Shown here piece after piece: positions 16,787-25,775 of a stretch of DNA of 64,000 bases; within the stretch, counting starts at the first letter, position 1; each line of letters opens with the position of its first letter. Location of the stretch: contig NZ_LOHG01000013.1 of NCBI RefSeq assembly GCF_022790535.1, positions 1 to 64,000 of the forward strand. The letters are read 5' to 3'. The DNA comes from Pseudomonas maioricensis. Lineage in GTDB: Bacteria > Pseudomonadota > Gammaproteobacteria > Pseudomonadales > Pseudomonadaceae. Below the pieces are notes generated by a model. That model searched no databases. It saw only the letters and a program-made list of their open reading frames with translations, and was not told where the DNA came from. The translations under genes and the position numbers were made by a program.

Positions 16787-17878
16787 GTGGCGCTCAATAG
16801 CATCGAAGAACTGGTTGAAGACATTCGCCAGGGCAAAATGGTCATCCTCATGGATGACGAAGACCGCGAGAACGAAGGCGACCTGATCATGGCCGCCGAA
16901 TGCTGCAAGGCCGAACACATCAATTTCATGGCCCGCTTTGCCCGTGGCCTGATCTGCATGCCGATGACCCGCGAACGTTGCGAGGCTCTCAAGTTGCCTT
17001 TAATGGCGCCGCGCAACGGTTCCGGTTTCGGCACCAAGTTCACTGTGTCCATCGAAGCAGCCGAAGGCGTGACCACCGGTATCTCTGCGGCCGACCGCGC
17101 CCGCACTGTGCAGGCCGCTGCTGCCAAAGATGCCAAGGCCGAAGATATCGTCAGCCCAGGCCACATCTTCCCGCTGATGGCCCAGGCGGGCGGTACGCTG
17201 GCTCGCGCCGGGCATACCGAGGCGGCTTGCGACCTTGCTCGCATGGCCGGTTTCGAGCCAAGCGGCGTGATCTGTGAAGTAATGAACGACGACGGCACCA
17301 TGTCGCGTCGCGCTGAACTGGAAGCTTTCGCGGCGGAACACGACATCAAGATCGGTACGATCGCCGACCTTATTCACTATCGGATGATCCACGAACGTAC
17401 CGTTCAGCGGATTGCCGAGCAGCCAATGGACAGCGAACTGGGCCAGTTCAACCTGGTGACTTACCGCGATTCCGTCGAAGGTGACGTCCACCTCGCGCTG
17501 ACTCTGGGCAAGATTTGCGCCGAAGAACCGACGCTGGTTCGTGTACACAACATGGACCCATTGCGTGACCTGTTGATGGTCAAACAGCCCGGCCGATGGA
17601 GCCTGCGCGCCGCGATGTCTGCGGTTTCCGAGGCGGGCAGCGGGGTTGTGCTGCTACTCGGTCATCCGCTGGATGGCGACGTTTTGCTTGCACATATCCG
17701 TGAAACCGCAGGGCAGTTGCCGATCAAATCGCCGACTACTTACAGCACTGTAGGTGCCGGTTCGCAGATCTTGCGTGACCTTGGCGTGCGTAAAATGCGC
17801 CTGATGAGTTCACCAATGAAGTTCAATGCGATATCCGGTTTCGATCTGGAAGTTGTAGAATACGTGCCCTCCGAATAA
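16787..17878 (+). CDS. ribBA: DHBP synthase RibB with degenerate RibA-like domain
   Basis: 363 residues. The first ~200 are a complete 3,4-dihydroxy-2-butanone-4-phosphate synthase (MDDEDRENEGDLIMAAE, GLICMPMT, HTEAACDLARMAG, GVICEVMNDDGTMSR). The C-terminal ~160 residues align with GTP cyclohydrolase II but lack the zinc cysteines (C...CxC) and the RQEGRGIGL loop. That half is therefore probably not a cyclohydrolase, matching the RibBX type described in other proteobacteria. A complete RibA lies at 20902. GTG start with GGGGG upstream. Confidence 0.93.
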   Translation: MALNSIEELVEDIRQGKMVILMDDEDRENEGDLIMAAECCKAEHINFMARFARGLICMPMTRERCEALKLPLMAPRNGSGFGTKFTVSIEAAEGVTTGISAADRARTVQAAAAKDAKAEDIVSPGHIFPLMAQAGGTLARAGHTEAACDLARMAGFEPSGVICEVMNDDGTMSRRAELEAFAAEHDIKIGTIADLIHYRMIHERTVQRIAEQPMDSELGQFNLVTYRDSVEGDVHLALTLGKICAEEPTLVRVHNMDPLRDLLMVKQPGRWSLRAAMSAVSEAGSGVVLLLGHPLDGDVLLAHIRETAGQLPIKSPTTYSTVGAGSQILRDLGVRKMRLMSSPMKFNAISGFDLEVVEYVPSE

Positions 17879-17992
17879 AGACCGGTCGGGTGGTGCGCTT
17901 TTGTACGTACCGCCGGCTAATCTGTTTCGTGGCCTAACATCCCTATAGTCCGCCCCAAGGCGTACTTGCTCTTTAATACGAGACTTACACGA

Positions 17993-18469
17993 ATGACCCT
18001 GAAGACCATCGAAGGTACCTTCGTCGCTCCCCAAGGCCGCTACGCTCTGGTAGTTGGCCGTTTCAACAGCTTCGTCGTGGAAAGTCTGGTGAGCGGCGCT
18101 GTTGATGCTTTGGTACGCCATGGCGTCAAGGAAAGCGACATCACCATCATCCGCGCTCCGGGTGCCTTCGAAATCCCGCTGGTTGTGCAGAAAGTTGCTC
18201 AGCGCAGCGAGTTCGCCGCCATCGTCGCCCTCGGCGCAGTGATTCGTGGCGGTACTCCGCACTTCGAATACGTCGCTGGTGAGTGCGTCAAAGGCCTGTC
18301 CCAGGTTTCCATGGAGTTCGGCGTGCCGGTTGCTTTCGGCGTGCTGACTGTCGATACCATCGAGCAAGCCATCGAGCGCTCCGGCACCAAAGCCGGTAAC
18401 AAAGGCGCAGAAGCTGCGTTGTCTGCCCTTGAAATGGTAAGCCTGCTGGCGCAGTTGGAGGCCAAGTGA
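17993..18469 (+). CDS. ribH: 6,7-dimethyl-8-ribityllumazine synthase RibH
   Basis: 158 residues with RYALVVGRFNSFVVE, the APGAFEIPL motif, ALGAVIRGGTPHFEYVA (catalytic His in GGTPHFEY) and GVLTVDTIEQAIERSG. It condenses the RibB product with the ribitylaminopyrimidine. I use the ATG of MTLKTIEG at 17993; the Shine-Dalgarno (CGAGA) is weak. It overlaps nusB by 4 bases. Confidence 0.96.
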   Translation: MTLKTIEGTFVAPQGRYALVVGRFNSFVVESLVSGAVDALVRHGVKESDITIIRAPGAFEIPLVVQKVAQRSEFAAIVALGAVIRGGTPHFEYVAGECVKGLSQVSMEFGVPVAFGVLTVDTIEQAIERSGTKAGNKGAEAALSALEMVSLLAQLEAK

Positions 18470-18966
18470 TTTCCGACGATAGCGATCAGTTCAACCCGCG
18501 CGACCCAAAACCTGCGGACGCTGGCAAGCCATCCAAGAGCGTCAAGCGTCGGGAAGCCCGTCAGCTTGCAACTCAGGCACTTTACCAGTGGCACATGGCG
18601 GGTCATTCGCTGAATGAAATCGAGGCGCAGTTCCGCGTCGATAACGATTTCAAAGACGTCGACGGCCCCTATTTCAGCGAACTGCTGCGCGGCGTACCGA
18701 CCAACATCGATGAAATCGACGCGGCGTTGAAGCCTTGCCTGGACCTGACCATTGAAGAACTCGACCCGGTTGAACTGGCCATCCTGCGCCTGTCCACCTA
18801 CGAGTTGCTCAAACGCGTCGACGTGCCGTATCGCGTTGTGATCAACGAAGGCATTGAGCTGGCGAAAGTCTACGGCTCCACTGACGGCCACAAGTTCGTC
18901 AATGGCGTGCTGGACAAACTGGCCCCTAGCCTGCGTGAAGCTGAAGTCAAAGCGTACAAGCGCTAA
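18466..18966 (+). CDS. nusB: Transcription antitermination factor NusB
   Basis: 166 residues, all-helical. The RNA-binding N-terminal motif is SVKRREARQLATQALYQWHMAG; the C-terminal part is VDVPYRVVINEGIELAKVYGSTDGHKFVNGVLDKLA. It binds boxA RNA with S10 in rRNA antitermination. The GTG start overlaps ribH. The first 20 residues (DDSDQFNPRDPKPADAGKPS) are a Pseudomonas-type extension. Confidence 0.95.
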   Translation: MISDDSDQFNPRDPKPADAGKPSKSVKRREARQLATQALYQWHMAGHSLNEIEAQFRVDNDFKDVDGPYFSELLRGVPTNIDEIDAALKPCLDLTIEELDPVELAILRLSTYELLKRVDVPYRVVINEGIELAKVYGSTDGHKFVNGVLDKLAPSLREAEVKAYKR

Positions 18967-18987
18967 GCCTTCAGGCTGGACGCAATC

Positions 18988-19078
18988 CCGGTAGGAGCTA
19001 ACTTGTTGGCGAGGCGGTTTGTCAGATGCAGACGATCAGCCTGAACTGACGCTTCGCCAACAAGTTGGCTCTTACCGG
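18988..19078. repeat. REPIN (CAACTTGTTGGCGA type)
   Basis: Arms GGTAGGAGCTAACTTGTTGG and complement, the same family as at 10889, between nusB and thiL. Confidence 0.8.
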
Positions 19079-19125
19079 AGTTATGTGTTCCCACGGGGTG
19101 TTATCAAACATAACAAGAGATTCTG

Positions 19126-20091
19126 ATGGGCGAGTTTGAGCTGATCCGCAATTACTTCGCTGCTGCGCCTTGCGCTCAAGCGGGCGAGGGTGTGGCGCTC
19201 GGGATTGGTGATGACTGCGCTTTGCTGACGCTGCCGCCCGGTGAGCAGTTGGCAATCTCGACCGATACGCTGGTCGTCGGTGTGCATTTCCCTGACGTCT
19301 GCGATCCTTTCCTGCTGGGGCAGCGTGCGCTGGGTGTTTCAGCCAGCGATCTTGCTGCCATGGGCGCAACCCCCGTTGCCTTCACCCTCGCGTTAACCCT
19401 CCCTGAAGTTTCTGCAGACTGGCTACAGGCTTTTGCTCAAGGCTTGAACCTGATGGCGCAGCAATGCGGCCTGCAATTGGTGGGCGGCGATACTACGCGT
19501 GGGCCATTGAGCCTGACGGTGACGGTGTTTGGCCGGGTGCCGGCGGGGCAGGCATTGACTCGCAGCGGCGCACGGCCCGGCGACCTGCTGTGTGTAGGTG
19601 GACCGTTGGGCGATGCAGCAGGCGCATTGCCCCTTGTGTTGAACCAGCGCACCACTGAGGCGTCTACCGCAGACGCCTTGTTGGCGAGGTACTGGTCGCC
19701 GCAGCCGCAACTGGCTCTTGGGTTGGCGTTGCGTGGCAAGGCTACAGCCGCTCTGGACATCTCCGATGGCCTGTTGGCCGATTGCGGTCATATCGCACGC
19801 GCTTCACGCGTCAGGTTGCTGGTTGAGCAGGACAAGCTGCCGATGTCTGAGCATTTGCTAGCCTTTACCGGGTTACAGGCTGCGCGAGAGGCTGCATTGA
19901 GTGGTGGCGACGATTATTTACTGGCGTTCACGCTGCCACCGGAACACTTGCAGGCCTTGCTCGACGCAGGGTTGCCCATCCATGTAATCGGGCGGGTCGA
20001 GGCAGGCGAAGGCGTCTTGCTGATCGACACCAATGGTCATGACATTCCTGTCCTGGCACGCGGCTACCAACATTTTCGGGAGACACCGTGA
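19126..20091 (+). CDS. thiL: Thiamine-monophosphate kinase ThiL
   Basis: 321 residues. It has the opening MGEFELIRNYF, the nucleotide/metal motifs GIGDDCALLTLPPGEQLAISTDTLVVGVHFP, GDTTRGPLSLTVTVFG, and ALDISDGLLADCGHI. It phosphorylates TMP to TPP. It overlaps pgpA by 4 bases (GTGA). Confidence 0.95.
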   Translation: MGEFELIRNYFAAAPCAQAGEGVALGIGDDCALLTLPPGEQLAISTDTLVVGVHFPDVCDPFLLGQRALGVSASDLAAMGATPVAFTLALTLPEVSADWLQAFAQGLNLMAQQCGLQLVGGDTTRGPLSLTVTVFGRVPAGQALTRSGARPGDLLCVGGPLGDAAGALPLVLNQRTTEASTADALLARYWSPQPQLALGLALRGKATAALDISDGLLADCGHIARASRVRLLVEQDKLPMSEHLLAFTGLQAAREAALSGGDDYLLAFTLPPEHLQALLDAGLPIHVIGRVEAGEGVLLIDTNGHDIPVLARGYQHFRETP

Positions 20092-20597
20092 CAGATCATC
20101 CAAAGCAGGTCCCGGCAGAATTCGTTCCACCGTCGGTATGGACCAACCCATGGCATTTCCTGGCGTTCGGTTTCGGTTCCGGCACGCTGCCCAAAGCACC
20201 GGGAACCTGGGGCTCCATGGTGGCTGTGCCGTTCATTCCGCTCTGGCAGATGCTTCCGGACTGGGGCTACTGGCTGATGCTCGGCATCACCATGCTCTTC
20301 GGCTTCTGGCTGTGCGGCAAAGTCGCTGACGATCTGGGCGTGCACGATCATGAAGGTATCGTCTGGGACGAAATGGTCGGCATGTGGATCACGCTGTGGC
20401 TGGTGCCCGAAGGCTGGGTCTGGTTGTTGGTGGGGTTTCTGGTATTCCGCTTTTTCGACATTCTCAAGCCGTGGCCCATTCACTGGATCGATCGCAAGGT
20501 GCACGGTGGCGTCGGGATCATGCTCGACGACGTGCTGGCGGGCGTGTTCGCCTGGGCGGCAATGCAGGGCCTGGTTTGGGCCTGGGCGTGGATTTGA
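20088..20597 (+). CDS. pgpA: Phosphatidylglycerophosphatase A
   Basis: 169 residues. The motif FGFGSGTLPKAPGTWGS and the acidic cluster IVWDEMVGMWITLW mark the PgpA family. Four or so membrane helices follow (FLAFGFG..., YWLMLGITMLFGFWLC, WLLVGFLVFRFFDIL, MLDDVLAGVFAWAAM). It removes phosphate from PGP to make phosphatidylglycerol at the inner membrane. GTG start overlapping thiL. Confidence 0.93.
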   Translation: MTDHPKQVPAEFVPPSVWTNPWHFLAFGFGSGTLPKAPGTWGSMVAVPFIPLWQMLPDWGYWLMLGITMLFGFWLCGKVADDLGVHDHEGIVWDEMVGMWITLWLVPEGWVWLLVGFLVFRFFDILKPWPIHWIDRKVHGGVGIMLDDVLAGVFAWAAMQGLVWAWAWI

Positions 20598-20610
20598 TCT
20601 GAAAATAAAG

Positions 20611-20776
20611 CCCTGTAGGAGCGGCTCCGGTGTCCCTGATACCACGCTGTCACGTAGCAAACACAGTACCTGTAGGAGTGAGCTTGCTCGCGATTCGGTC
20701 TGCCAGTCGATGAATATATCGCCTGTGCTGACGCTATCGCGAGCAAGGTGGAGCGCCACCCCGGTCACTCCTACAG
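20611..20776. repeat. Half REP plus REPIN with a rearranged right arm
   Basis: A solitary arm (CTGTAGGAGCGGCTCCGG) at 20613 precedes a REPIN from 20669 to 20776. That REPIN's left arm is the standard GTAGGAGTGAGCTTGCTCG, but the right arm is split by an extra ~18 bases (GTGGAGCGCCACCCCGGT). The interior is nearly the same as that of the REPIN at 60261. Apart from these repeats, the 304-base gap between pgpA and ribA holds only a TACAAT -10-like hexamer at 20851. Confidence 0.8.
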
Positions 20777-20901
20777 TAGATTCTCATCAATCTAACTTCC
20801 TGATCTGTATGCCCCACAATTCGGCATAAGCGTCTACAGGGGCGTGCTGTTACAATGCGTGCCTTGCGAATTTCCAGTCCCATACTGATCAGGAGCACAC
20901 G

Positions 20902-21519
20902 GTGCCCGTCGTATTTGTAGCCGCTTCCAAGCTGCCTACCCCTTTTGCCGAATTCACCATGCATGGCTTTCTTGAGCATGCGACCGGTCGTGAACACCTC
21001 GTGTTGAGCCTGGGCGACGTATCCGATGGCGCTCCGGTGCTGGGGCGCGTTCATTCCGAATGCCTGACCGGCGACGCGTTGTTCAGCCAGCGTTGTGACT
21101 GCGGCTCCCAACTCGAAGCTGCTTTACGTGCCATCGCTTCTGAAGGGCGTGGTGTCTTGCTGTACCTGCGTCAGGAAGGCCGCGGCATTGGCCTGCTGAA
21201 CAAGGTTCGTGCGTATGAATTGCAGGACGGCGGCGCTGATACCGTTGAAGCCAATGAGCGTCTGGGTTTTGCCGCTGACCAGCGCGACTACGCCATTTGT
21301 CTGCCAATGCTGCAGCACTTGGGTATCGACGCGCTGCGCTTGATGACCAACAACCCGCGCAAGGTCAAAGCCTTGACCGAAATGGGCATTAACGTTGCTG
21401 AGCGAGTGCCGCTGCACACCGGCCACAACCCGCACAATAAACTCTACCTGGCCACCAAGGCTGGCAAGCTCGGGCACATGATGGGCAACGAGCATCAGGG
21501 CGAGGCTGATCGCGCTTGA
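20902..21519 (+). CDS. ribA: GTP cyclohydrolase II RibA
   Basis: 205 residues. It has the zinc site LTGDALFSQRCDCGSQL (Cys...CysxCys), the catalytic loop LYLRQEGRGIGL and LRLMTNNPRKVKAL. It is the first enzyme of riboflavin synthesis and supplies the activity that the RibA-like half of the protein at 16787 has lost. GTG start at 20902 with AGGAG nearby. Confidence 0.96.
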   Translation: MPVVFVAASKLPTPFAEFTMHGFLEHATGREHLVLSLGDVSDGAPVLGRVHSECLTGDALFSQRCDCGSQLEAALRAIASEGRGVLLYLRQEGRGIGLLNKVRAYELQDGGADTVEANERLGFAADQRDYAICLPMLQHLGIDALRLMTNNPRKVKALTEMGINVAERVPLHTGHNPHNKLYLATKAGKLGHMMGNEHQGEADRA

Positions 21520-21935
21520 ACCGCAACAACACCAGACGCCGCTTCGCCCTCGCGTGGTGGTGGCAACTGGTGTTGACCCTGGCGCCGCTGTTTGTGATCA
21601 GTGGCGCATTCGATGGCAAAAACGCCATTCTTCCTGTTTTGGCGATGCCATTCTTCGTGGCGGGCCTCTTGTCGATGTTTGTCAGCCTAAGGCCCTTTGG
21701 CCGCTACAAGCATGCATTGATCGCCACCGGTGCTGCCCGCGACACCCCTGAAGAAGCCGCCGCCTGGATCGCCCTCGCTGACGCCCGTCGTGTTGCGTTT
21801 CTGGCCGCTGGATTACCCGCCTGGATTGCGGCGCTGGCTGTCTTTGTCGGCCTGGAGACCGTGCCATTGCTTCTGCTGGCGTTTTCCAGTGTGGTGCTTC
21901 TGTACCTTTACCGCATACCCCGGCAACTAGCGTGA
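21516..21935 (+). CDS. Small inner-membrane protein of unknown function
   Basis: 139 residues, TTG start overlapping the ribA stop. Four hydrophobic helices are evident (LALAWWWQLVLTLAPLFVISGA region, ILPVLAMPFFVAGLLSMFVSL, VAFLAAGLPAWIAALAVFVGL, PLLLLAFSSVVLLYLYRI) with a basic N-terminus and C-terminus. It has no recognisable domain. Translational coupling to ribA suggests co-expression, not necessarily a flavin role. Confidence 0.7.
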   Translation: MNRNNTRRRFALAWWWQLVLTLAPLFVISGAFDGKNAILPVLAMPFFVAGLLSMFVSLRPFGRYKHALIATGAARDTPEEAAAWIALADARRVAFLAAGLPAWIAALAVFVGLETVPLLLLAFSSVVLLYLYRIPRQLA

Positions 21936-21946
21936 AGTACTGCCCC

Positions 21947-22020
21947 CTGTAGGAGCTGCCGAAGGCTGCGAAAGAATTTTCATGGCAGACCGAATTCGCA
22001 GCCTGCGGCAGCTCCTACAG
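21947..22020. repeat. REPIN (GCCGAAGGCTGCGA type)
   Basis: Inverted GTAGGAGCTGCCGAAGGCTG arms; the right arm has one T-to-G change (GCCTGCGGC). The interior closely matches those at 11583 and 44284. Confidence 0.88.
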
Positions 22021-22055
22021 AAGCTGTTCGTATTTGCATGAAAAAGGAGCTTGTT

Positions 22056-22688
22056 ATGAACGGACCGGACCCGAAAAATCCCCATCCAATGAACGGTTTT
22101 CCGCAGGTGTGTTTCATCAAAAACACCATCAGCAATCCGAATATCATCGTTGGCGACTACACCTACTACGATGATCCCGAAGACTCGGAAAACTTTGAAC
22201 GTAACGTGCTTTATCACTTTCCGTTCATTGGCGACAAACTGATCATCGGTAAATTCTGCGCACTGGCGCGGGGCACCAAATTCATCATGAATGGTGCCAA
22301 CCACAAGATCAGTGGCATCTCTACGTACCCGTTTCAGATCTTTGGCAATGGCTGGGAGAAGGTCACACCTGAATCTGGTGACTTGCCCTACAAAGGCGAC
22401 ACCGTTGTGGGTAACGATGTATGGGTGGGCTACGACGTGCTGGTCATGCCCGGCGTGAAGATCGGCGACGGGGCGATTATTTCTTCGCGCTCGGTCGTTG
22501 TCAGTGATGTCCCGGCGTACAGCGTTGTTGGCGGCAATCCAGCCAAAGTCCTGAAGCACCGCTTCCCCGCTGAAATCAGCGAGCGACTTTTGGCCATTGC
22601 CTGGTGGGACTGGCCGATAGAGAAAATCACCCGGAATCTGCAGGTGATCGTTTCAGGTGATATCGAGGCGTTACAGGCAGCGGTTTAG
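22056..22688 (+). CDS. CatB-related (Vat-type) O-acetyltransferase
   Basis: 210 residues of left-handed beta-helix hexapeptide repeats: NIIVGDYTYYDDPE, LIIGKFCALARGTKFIMNGANHKISGISTYPF (catalytic His in NGANH), DTVVGNDVWVGYDVLVMPGVKIGDGAIISSRSVVVSDVPAYSVVGGNPAKVLK. This is the xenobiotic/streptogramin acetyltransferase family; most chromosomal members have unknown natural substrates. An ATG 18 bases upstream overlaps the AAGGAG ribosome-binding site, so the ATG at 22056 is the better start. Confidence 0.88.
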   Translation: MNGPDPKNPHPMNGFPQVCFIKNTISNPNIIVGDYTYYDDPEDSENFERNVLYHFPFIGDKLIIGKFCALARGTKFIMNGANHKISGISTYPFQIFGNGWEKVTPESGDLPYKGDTVVGNDVWVGYDVLVMPGVKIGDGAIISSRSVVVSDVPAYSVVGGNPAKVLKHRFPAEISERLLAIAWWDWPIEKITRNLQVIVSGDIEALQAAV

Positions 22689-22729
22689 TGCAGTACGAGG
22701 AGGGCGGGATCGGGTTGAAATGCAATCCA

Positions 22730-22821
22730 CTGTAGGAGTGAGCTTGCTCGCGATGCGGTGTCCTGGTCGAAAAATTTATCGTTTCAACTGACGCTATCGC
22801 GAGCAAGCTCACTCCTACAGG
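22730..22821. repeat. REPIN (GTAGGAGTGAGCTTGCTCGCGA type)
   Basis: Perfect inverted arms at the convergent junction of the acetyltransferase gene and dxs. Confidence 0.9.
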
Positions 22822-22831
22822 ACTTTGTTAG

Positions 22832-24727
22832 TCAGCCAATCAACGCCAGCCGCTCGTTGATCGCCGCTTCAATACCCGCCTCATCCAATCCGCACTCTGC
22901 AAGCATCTGCGCGGGCTTGGCGTGTTCGACGTAAGTATCTGGCAGGCCAAGGTGCAGCACGGACTTGAGGATGTTCTCCCGTGCCAGAAACTCGCTGACG
23001 GCAGCGCCAGCACCGCCCATGACGGCGTTTTCTTCGAGGGTGACAAGCAGTTCGTGATTGGCTGCGGCTTCGCGAATCAGCTCTTCGTCGATGGGTTTGA
23101 CGAAGCGCATATCGATCACCGTCGCGTCGATTTTTTCCGCTACTTTCAGGGCTTCGGTCAACTGCACACCGAACACCAGAATGGCAACGCCCTGGCCGTT
23201 ACGGCGGACGATGCCTTTACCAATCTGGATAGGCGCCAGACTGCTGTCGATCACTGCATTGGGGCCGGTGCCGCGAGGATAACGCACGGCAGCCGGGCCG
23301 TTATGCAGGTAGCCGGTGCTGAGCATCAGGCGCAGTTCATTTTCGTCGCTAGGCGTCATGACCACGATGCCGGGTATGCAGCGCAGGTACGACAAATCGA
23401 AACTGCCTGCGTGAGTCGGACCGTCTTCACCTACCAGGCCTGCACGGTCAATGGCGAACAGGACGTCAAGGTTCTGCACCGCCACGTCATGCACCAATTG
23501 GTCATAGCCGCGTTGCAGGAATGTGGAATAGATCGCCACCACCGGCTTGATGCCCTCGCAAGCCATGCCCGCTGCCAACGTAACGGCGTGCTGCTCGGCA
23601 ATGGCTACGTCGAAGTAGCGCTCGGGGAAGCGTTCGCTGAACTCGACCAGATCCGAGCCTTCCTTCATCGCAGGGGTAATACCCACCAGACGCGAATCGG
23701 CTTCGGCCATATCACAGAGCCACTGACCAAACACGCCAGAGTATTTCGGCCCGCTGGCCTTTTTCGGCGCTGCTGCCGGAGCATTCAGAGGCTCCAGCTT
23801 GGTGATGGCGTGGTAGCCGATCGGATCGACTTCGGCAGGCGCGAAGCCTTTACCTTTTTTAGTCACCACATGCAGGAACTGCGGCCCTTTGAGGTCGCGC
23901 ATGTTACGCAGTGTTGCGATCAGGGTGGGCAGGTCGTGGCCGTCGATTGGCCCGATGTAGTTCCAGCCCAGTTCTTCGAACAGGGTGCCGGGCACCAGCA
24001 TGCCTTTCGCGTACTCCTCGGTGCGGCGGGCAATTTCCCATGCTCCGGGCAGGCGCGACAGAACTTTTTTGCTGCCTTCACGCATGCTGCTGTAGGTACG
24101 GCTGGAAAGTATCTTGGCCAGATAATTCGACAGCCCGCCCACATTGCGCGAGATCGACATGTCGTTGTCGTTGAGGATAACGAGCATGTTGGCGGCGACT
24201 TCAGGCGCATGGTTCAGCGCTTCGAAGGCCATACCGGCGGTCAGCGCGCCGTCACCGATCACGGCGATGGACTTACGGTCGCTGCCTTGCAGGCGGGCGG
24301 CAATGGCCATACCCAGTGCGGCACTGATGGACGTGCTGGAGTGACCGACGCCAAACGTGTCGTACTCGCTCTCGCTGCGACGCGGGAAGGCAGCAACTCC
24401 GTCTTTCTGGCGCAGGGTACTCATGCGCTGGCGACGGCCGGTGAGGATCTTGTGCGGATACGCCTGATGGCCCACGTCCCAGACCAAACGGTCGTCCGGG
24501 GTATCGAAGACGTAATGCAGGGCGATAGTCAGCTCGATGACACCAAGGCCGGCACCGAAATGCCCGCCGGTCTGGCCAACGGAATAGAGCAGCTCCAGGC
24601 GCAGTTCATCGGCCAGGGCATCCAGCTCGGCTTCGCCCAGGCGACGCAAACCGTCCGGCGTTTCAGCGCGGTCGAGCAGCGGCGTGGTTGGGCGCACGCG
24701 GGGAATCTCTTTAAACGTCGTGGGCAT
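22832..24727 (-). CDS. dxs: 1-deoxy-D-xylulose-5-phosphate synthase
   Basis: 631 residues, thiamine-diphosphate enzyme. It has the N-terminal GGHFGAGLGVIELTIALHYVF, the TPP motif GDGALTAGMAFEALNHA...VILNDNDMSIS, the middle domain DVAIAEQHAVTLAAGMACEG, and AIDRAGLVGEDGPTHAGSFD. It is the first step of the MEP isoprenoid pathway and also feeds thiamine and pyridoxal. It lies in the usual xseB-ispA-dxs order but is separated from ispA by 160 bases, so it may have its own promoter. Confidence 0.97.
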   Translation of the reverse strand: MPTTFKEIPRVRPTTPLLDRAETPDGLRRLGEAELDALADELRLELLYSVGQTGGHFGAGLGVIELTIALHYVFDTPDDRLVWDVGHQAYPHKILTGRRQRMSTLRQKDGVAAFPRRSESEYDTFGVGHSSTSISAALGMAIAARLQGSDRKSIAVIGDGALTAGMAFEALNHAPEVAANMLVILNDNDMSISRNVGGLSNYLAKILSSRTYSSMREGSKKVLSRLPGAWEIARRTEEYAKGMLVPGTLFEELGWNYIGPIDGHDLPTLIATLRNMRDLKGPQFLHVVTKKGKGFAPAEVDPIGYHAITKLEPLNAPAAAPKKASGPKYSGVFGQWLCDMAEADSRLVGITPAMKEGSDLVEFSERFPERYFDVAIAEQHAVTLAAGMACEGIKPVVAIYSTFLQRGYDQLVHDVAVQNLDVLFAIDRAGLVGEDGPTHAGSFDLSYLRCIPGIVVMTPSDENELRLMLSTGYLHNGPAAVRYPRGTGPNAVIDSSLAPIQIGKGIVRRNGQGVAILVFGVQLTEALKVAEKIDATVIDMRFVKPIDEELIREAAANHELLVTLEENAVMGGAGAAVSEFLARENILKSVLHLGLPDTYVEHAKPAQMLAECGLDEAGIEAAINERLALIG

Positions 24728-24887
24728 CAGGCGAATCGTTATAAGTAAAAGAGGCGGCAGTTTACCTGATGCATCGCATGCTGCCCATGAAGTGCAGCCG
24801 CTGATGCGCAGGCAAACCTGTCAAACACAAGTATCTGACCCGGCCGATCAAGGCCGGTTCGAGATATTTTCAGTCCCGTATTCAGGT

Positions 24888-25775
24888 TCAGTTGCGTCGT
24901 TCAACGATGTAACGGGCCAGTTCGCGCAACGGATCAGCCGACGCGTCGAATGGTCGCAGGGCGTCGATGGCCTGATCTCGTAGTTGCAAGGCATATAGCC
25001 GGGCGGGCTCCAGCCCCAGCAGCGCCGGGTAAGTCGGCTTGTCGCGGGCGATGTCTGCACCCTGGCGTTTGCCGAGAGTTTCGGTATCGCTCTCAACGTC
25101 GAGAATGTCGTCCTGCACCTGGAAAGCCAGACCGATGGCACGGGCATAGACTTGCAGCGCATCAAGCCGGGCCTGATCGGCATTGCCGCTGGCCAGGGCA
25201 CCGAGCTTTACGCTGGCTTCGATCAGGGCGCCGGTCTTGTGCCGGTGCATGAACTCCAGCGCCGCCTGATCCAGTTTCAAACCTACCGAACCCAGGTCTA
25301 TTGCCTGACCACCGACCATACCGGCAGGCCCTGCGGCCAATGCCAGGGTACTCACCATTTGCAGTCGTGTATCTGCGTCCTGCGAGGTCAGCCGTGGGTC
25401 GAGCAGGGCAGTAAAAGCCAGGCTCTGCAGACCGTCACCGGCAAGAATCGCGCAGGCCTCATCGAATGCCTTGTGGGTGGTTGGCTGCCCGCGACGCAGA
25501 TCGTCATCGTCCATGGCGGGCAGGTCGTCGTGAACCAGCGAGTAAGCGTGGATCAGTTCAACCGCGCAAGCTGCGCCGTTAGCATCTTCAGCATTGCCGC
25601 CCATCGATTCGCAAGCGGCGTAGGCCAGCAATGGGCGTACACGTTTGCCGCCGTTCATCACGCTGTAGCGCATGGCGGCATAAAGGCGAGTCAACTCTGG
25701 AGCGGGTGCTGCAAACAGACCTTCCAGCGCCGCATTGACGCGGGTCTGACTCAGTGCCTGATAGGTCGCGATCAT
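24888..25775 (-). CDS. ispA: Farnesyl diphosphate synthase IspA
   Basis: 295 residues. The first Asp-rich motif is LVHDDLPAMDDDDLRRG and the second is FQVQDDILDVESD; GGKRVRPLL is the IPP-binding region. It makes FPP for undecaprenyl phosphate, ubiquinone and heme O. The ATG overlaps the xseB stop (ATGA). Confidence 0.96.
   Translation of the reverse strand: MIATYQALSQTRVNAALEGLFAAPAPELTRLYAAMRYSVMNGGKRVRPLLAYAACESMGGNAEDANGAACAVELIHAYSLVHDDLPAMDDDDLRRGQPTTHKAFDEACAILAGDGLQSLAFTALLDPRLTSQDADTRLQMVSTLALAAGPAGMVGGQAIDLGSVGLKLDQAALEFMHRHKTGALIEASVKLGALASGNADQARLDALQVYARAIGLAFQVQDDILDVESDTETLGKRQGADIARDKPTYPALLGLEPARLYALQLRDQAIDALRPFDASADPLRELARYIVERRN

Noticed and set aside
22922..24748. 608-codon open frame antisense to dxs
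   Set aside because: It is a complementary-strand shadow of a G+C-rich gene; it lacks a domain, a ribosome-binding site and sensible composition, while dxs itself is unmistakable.
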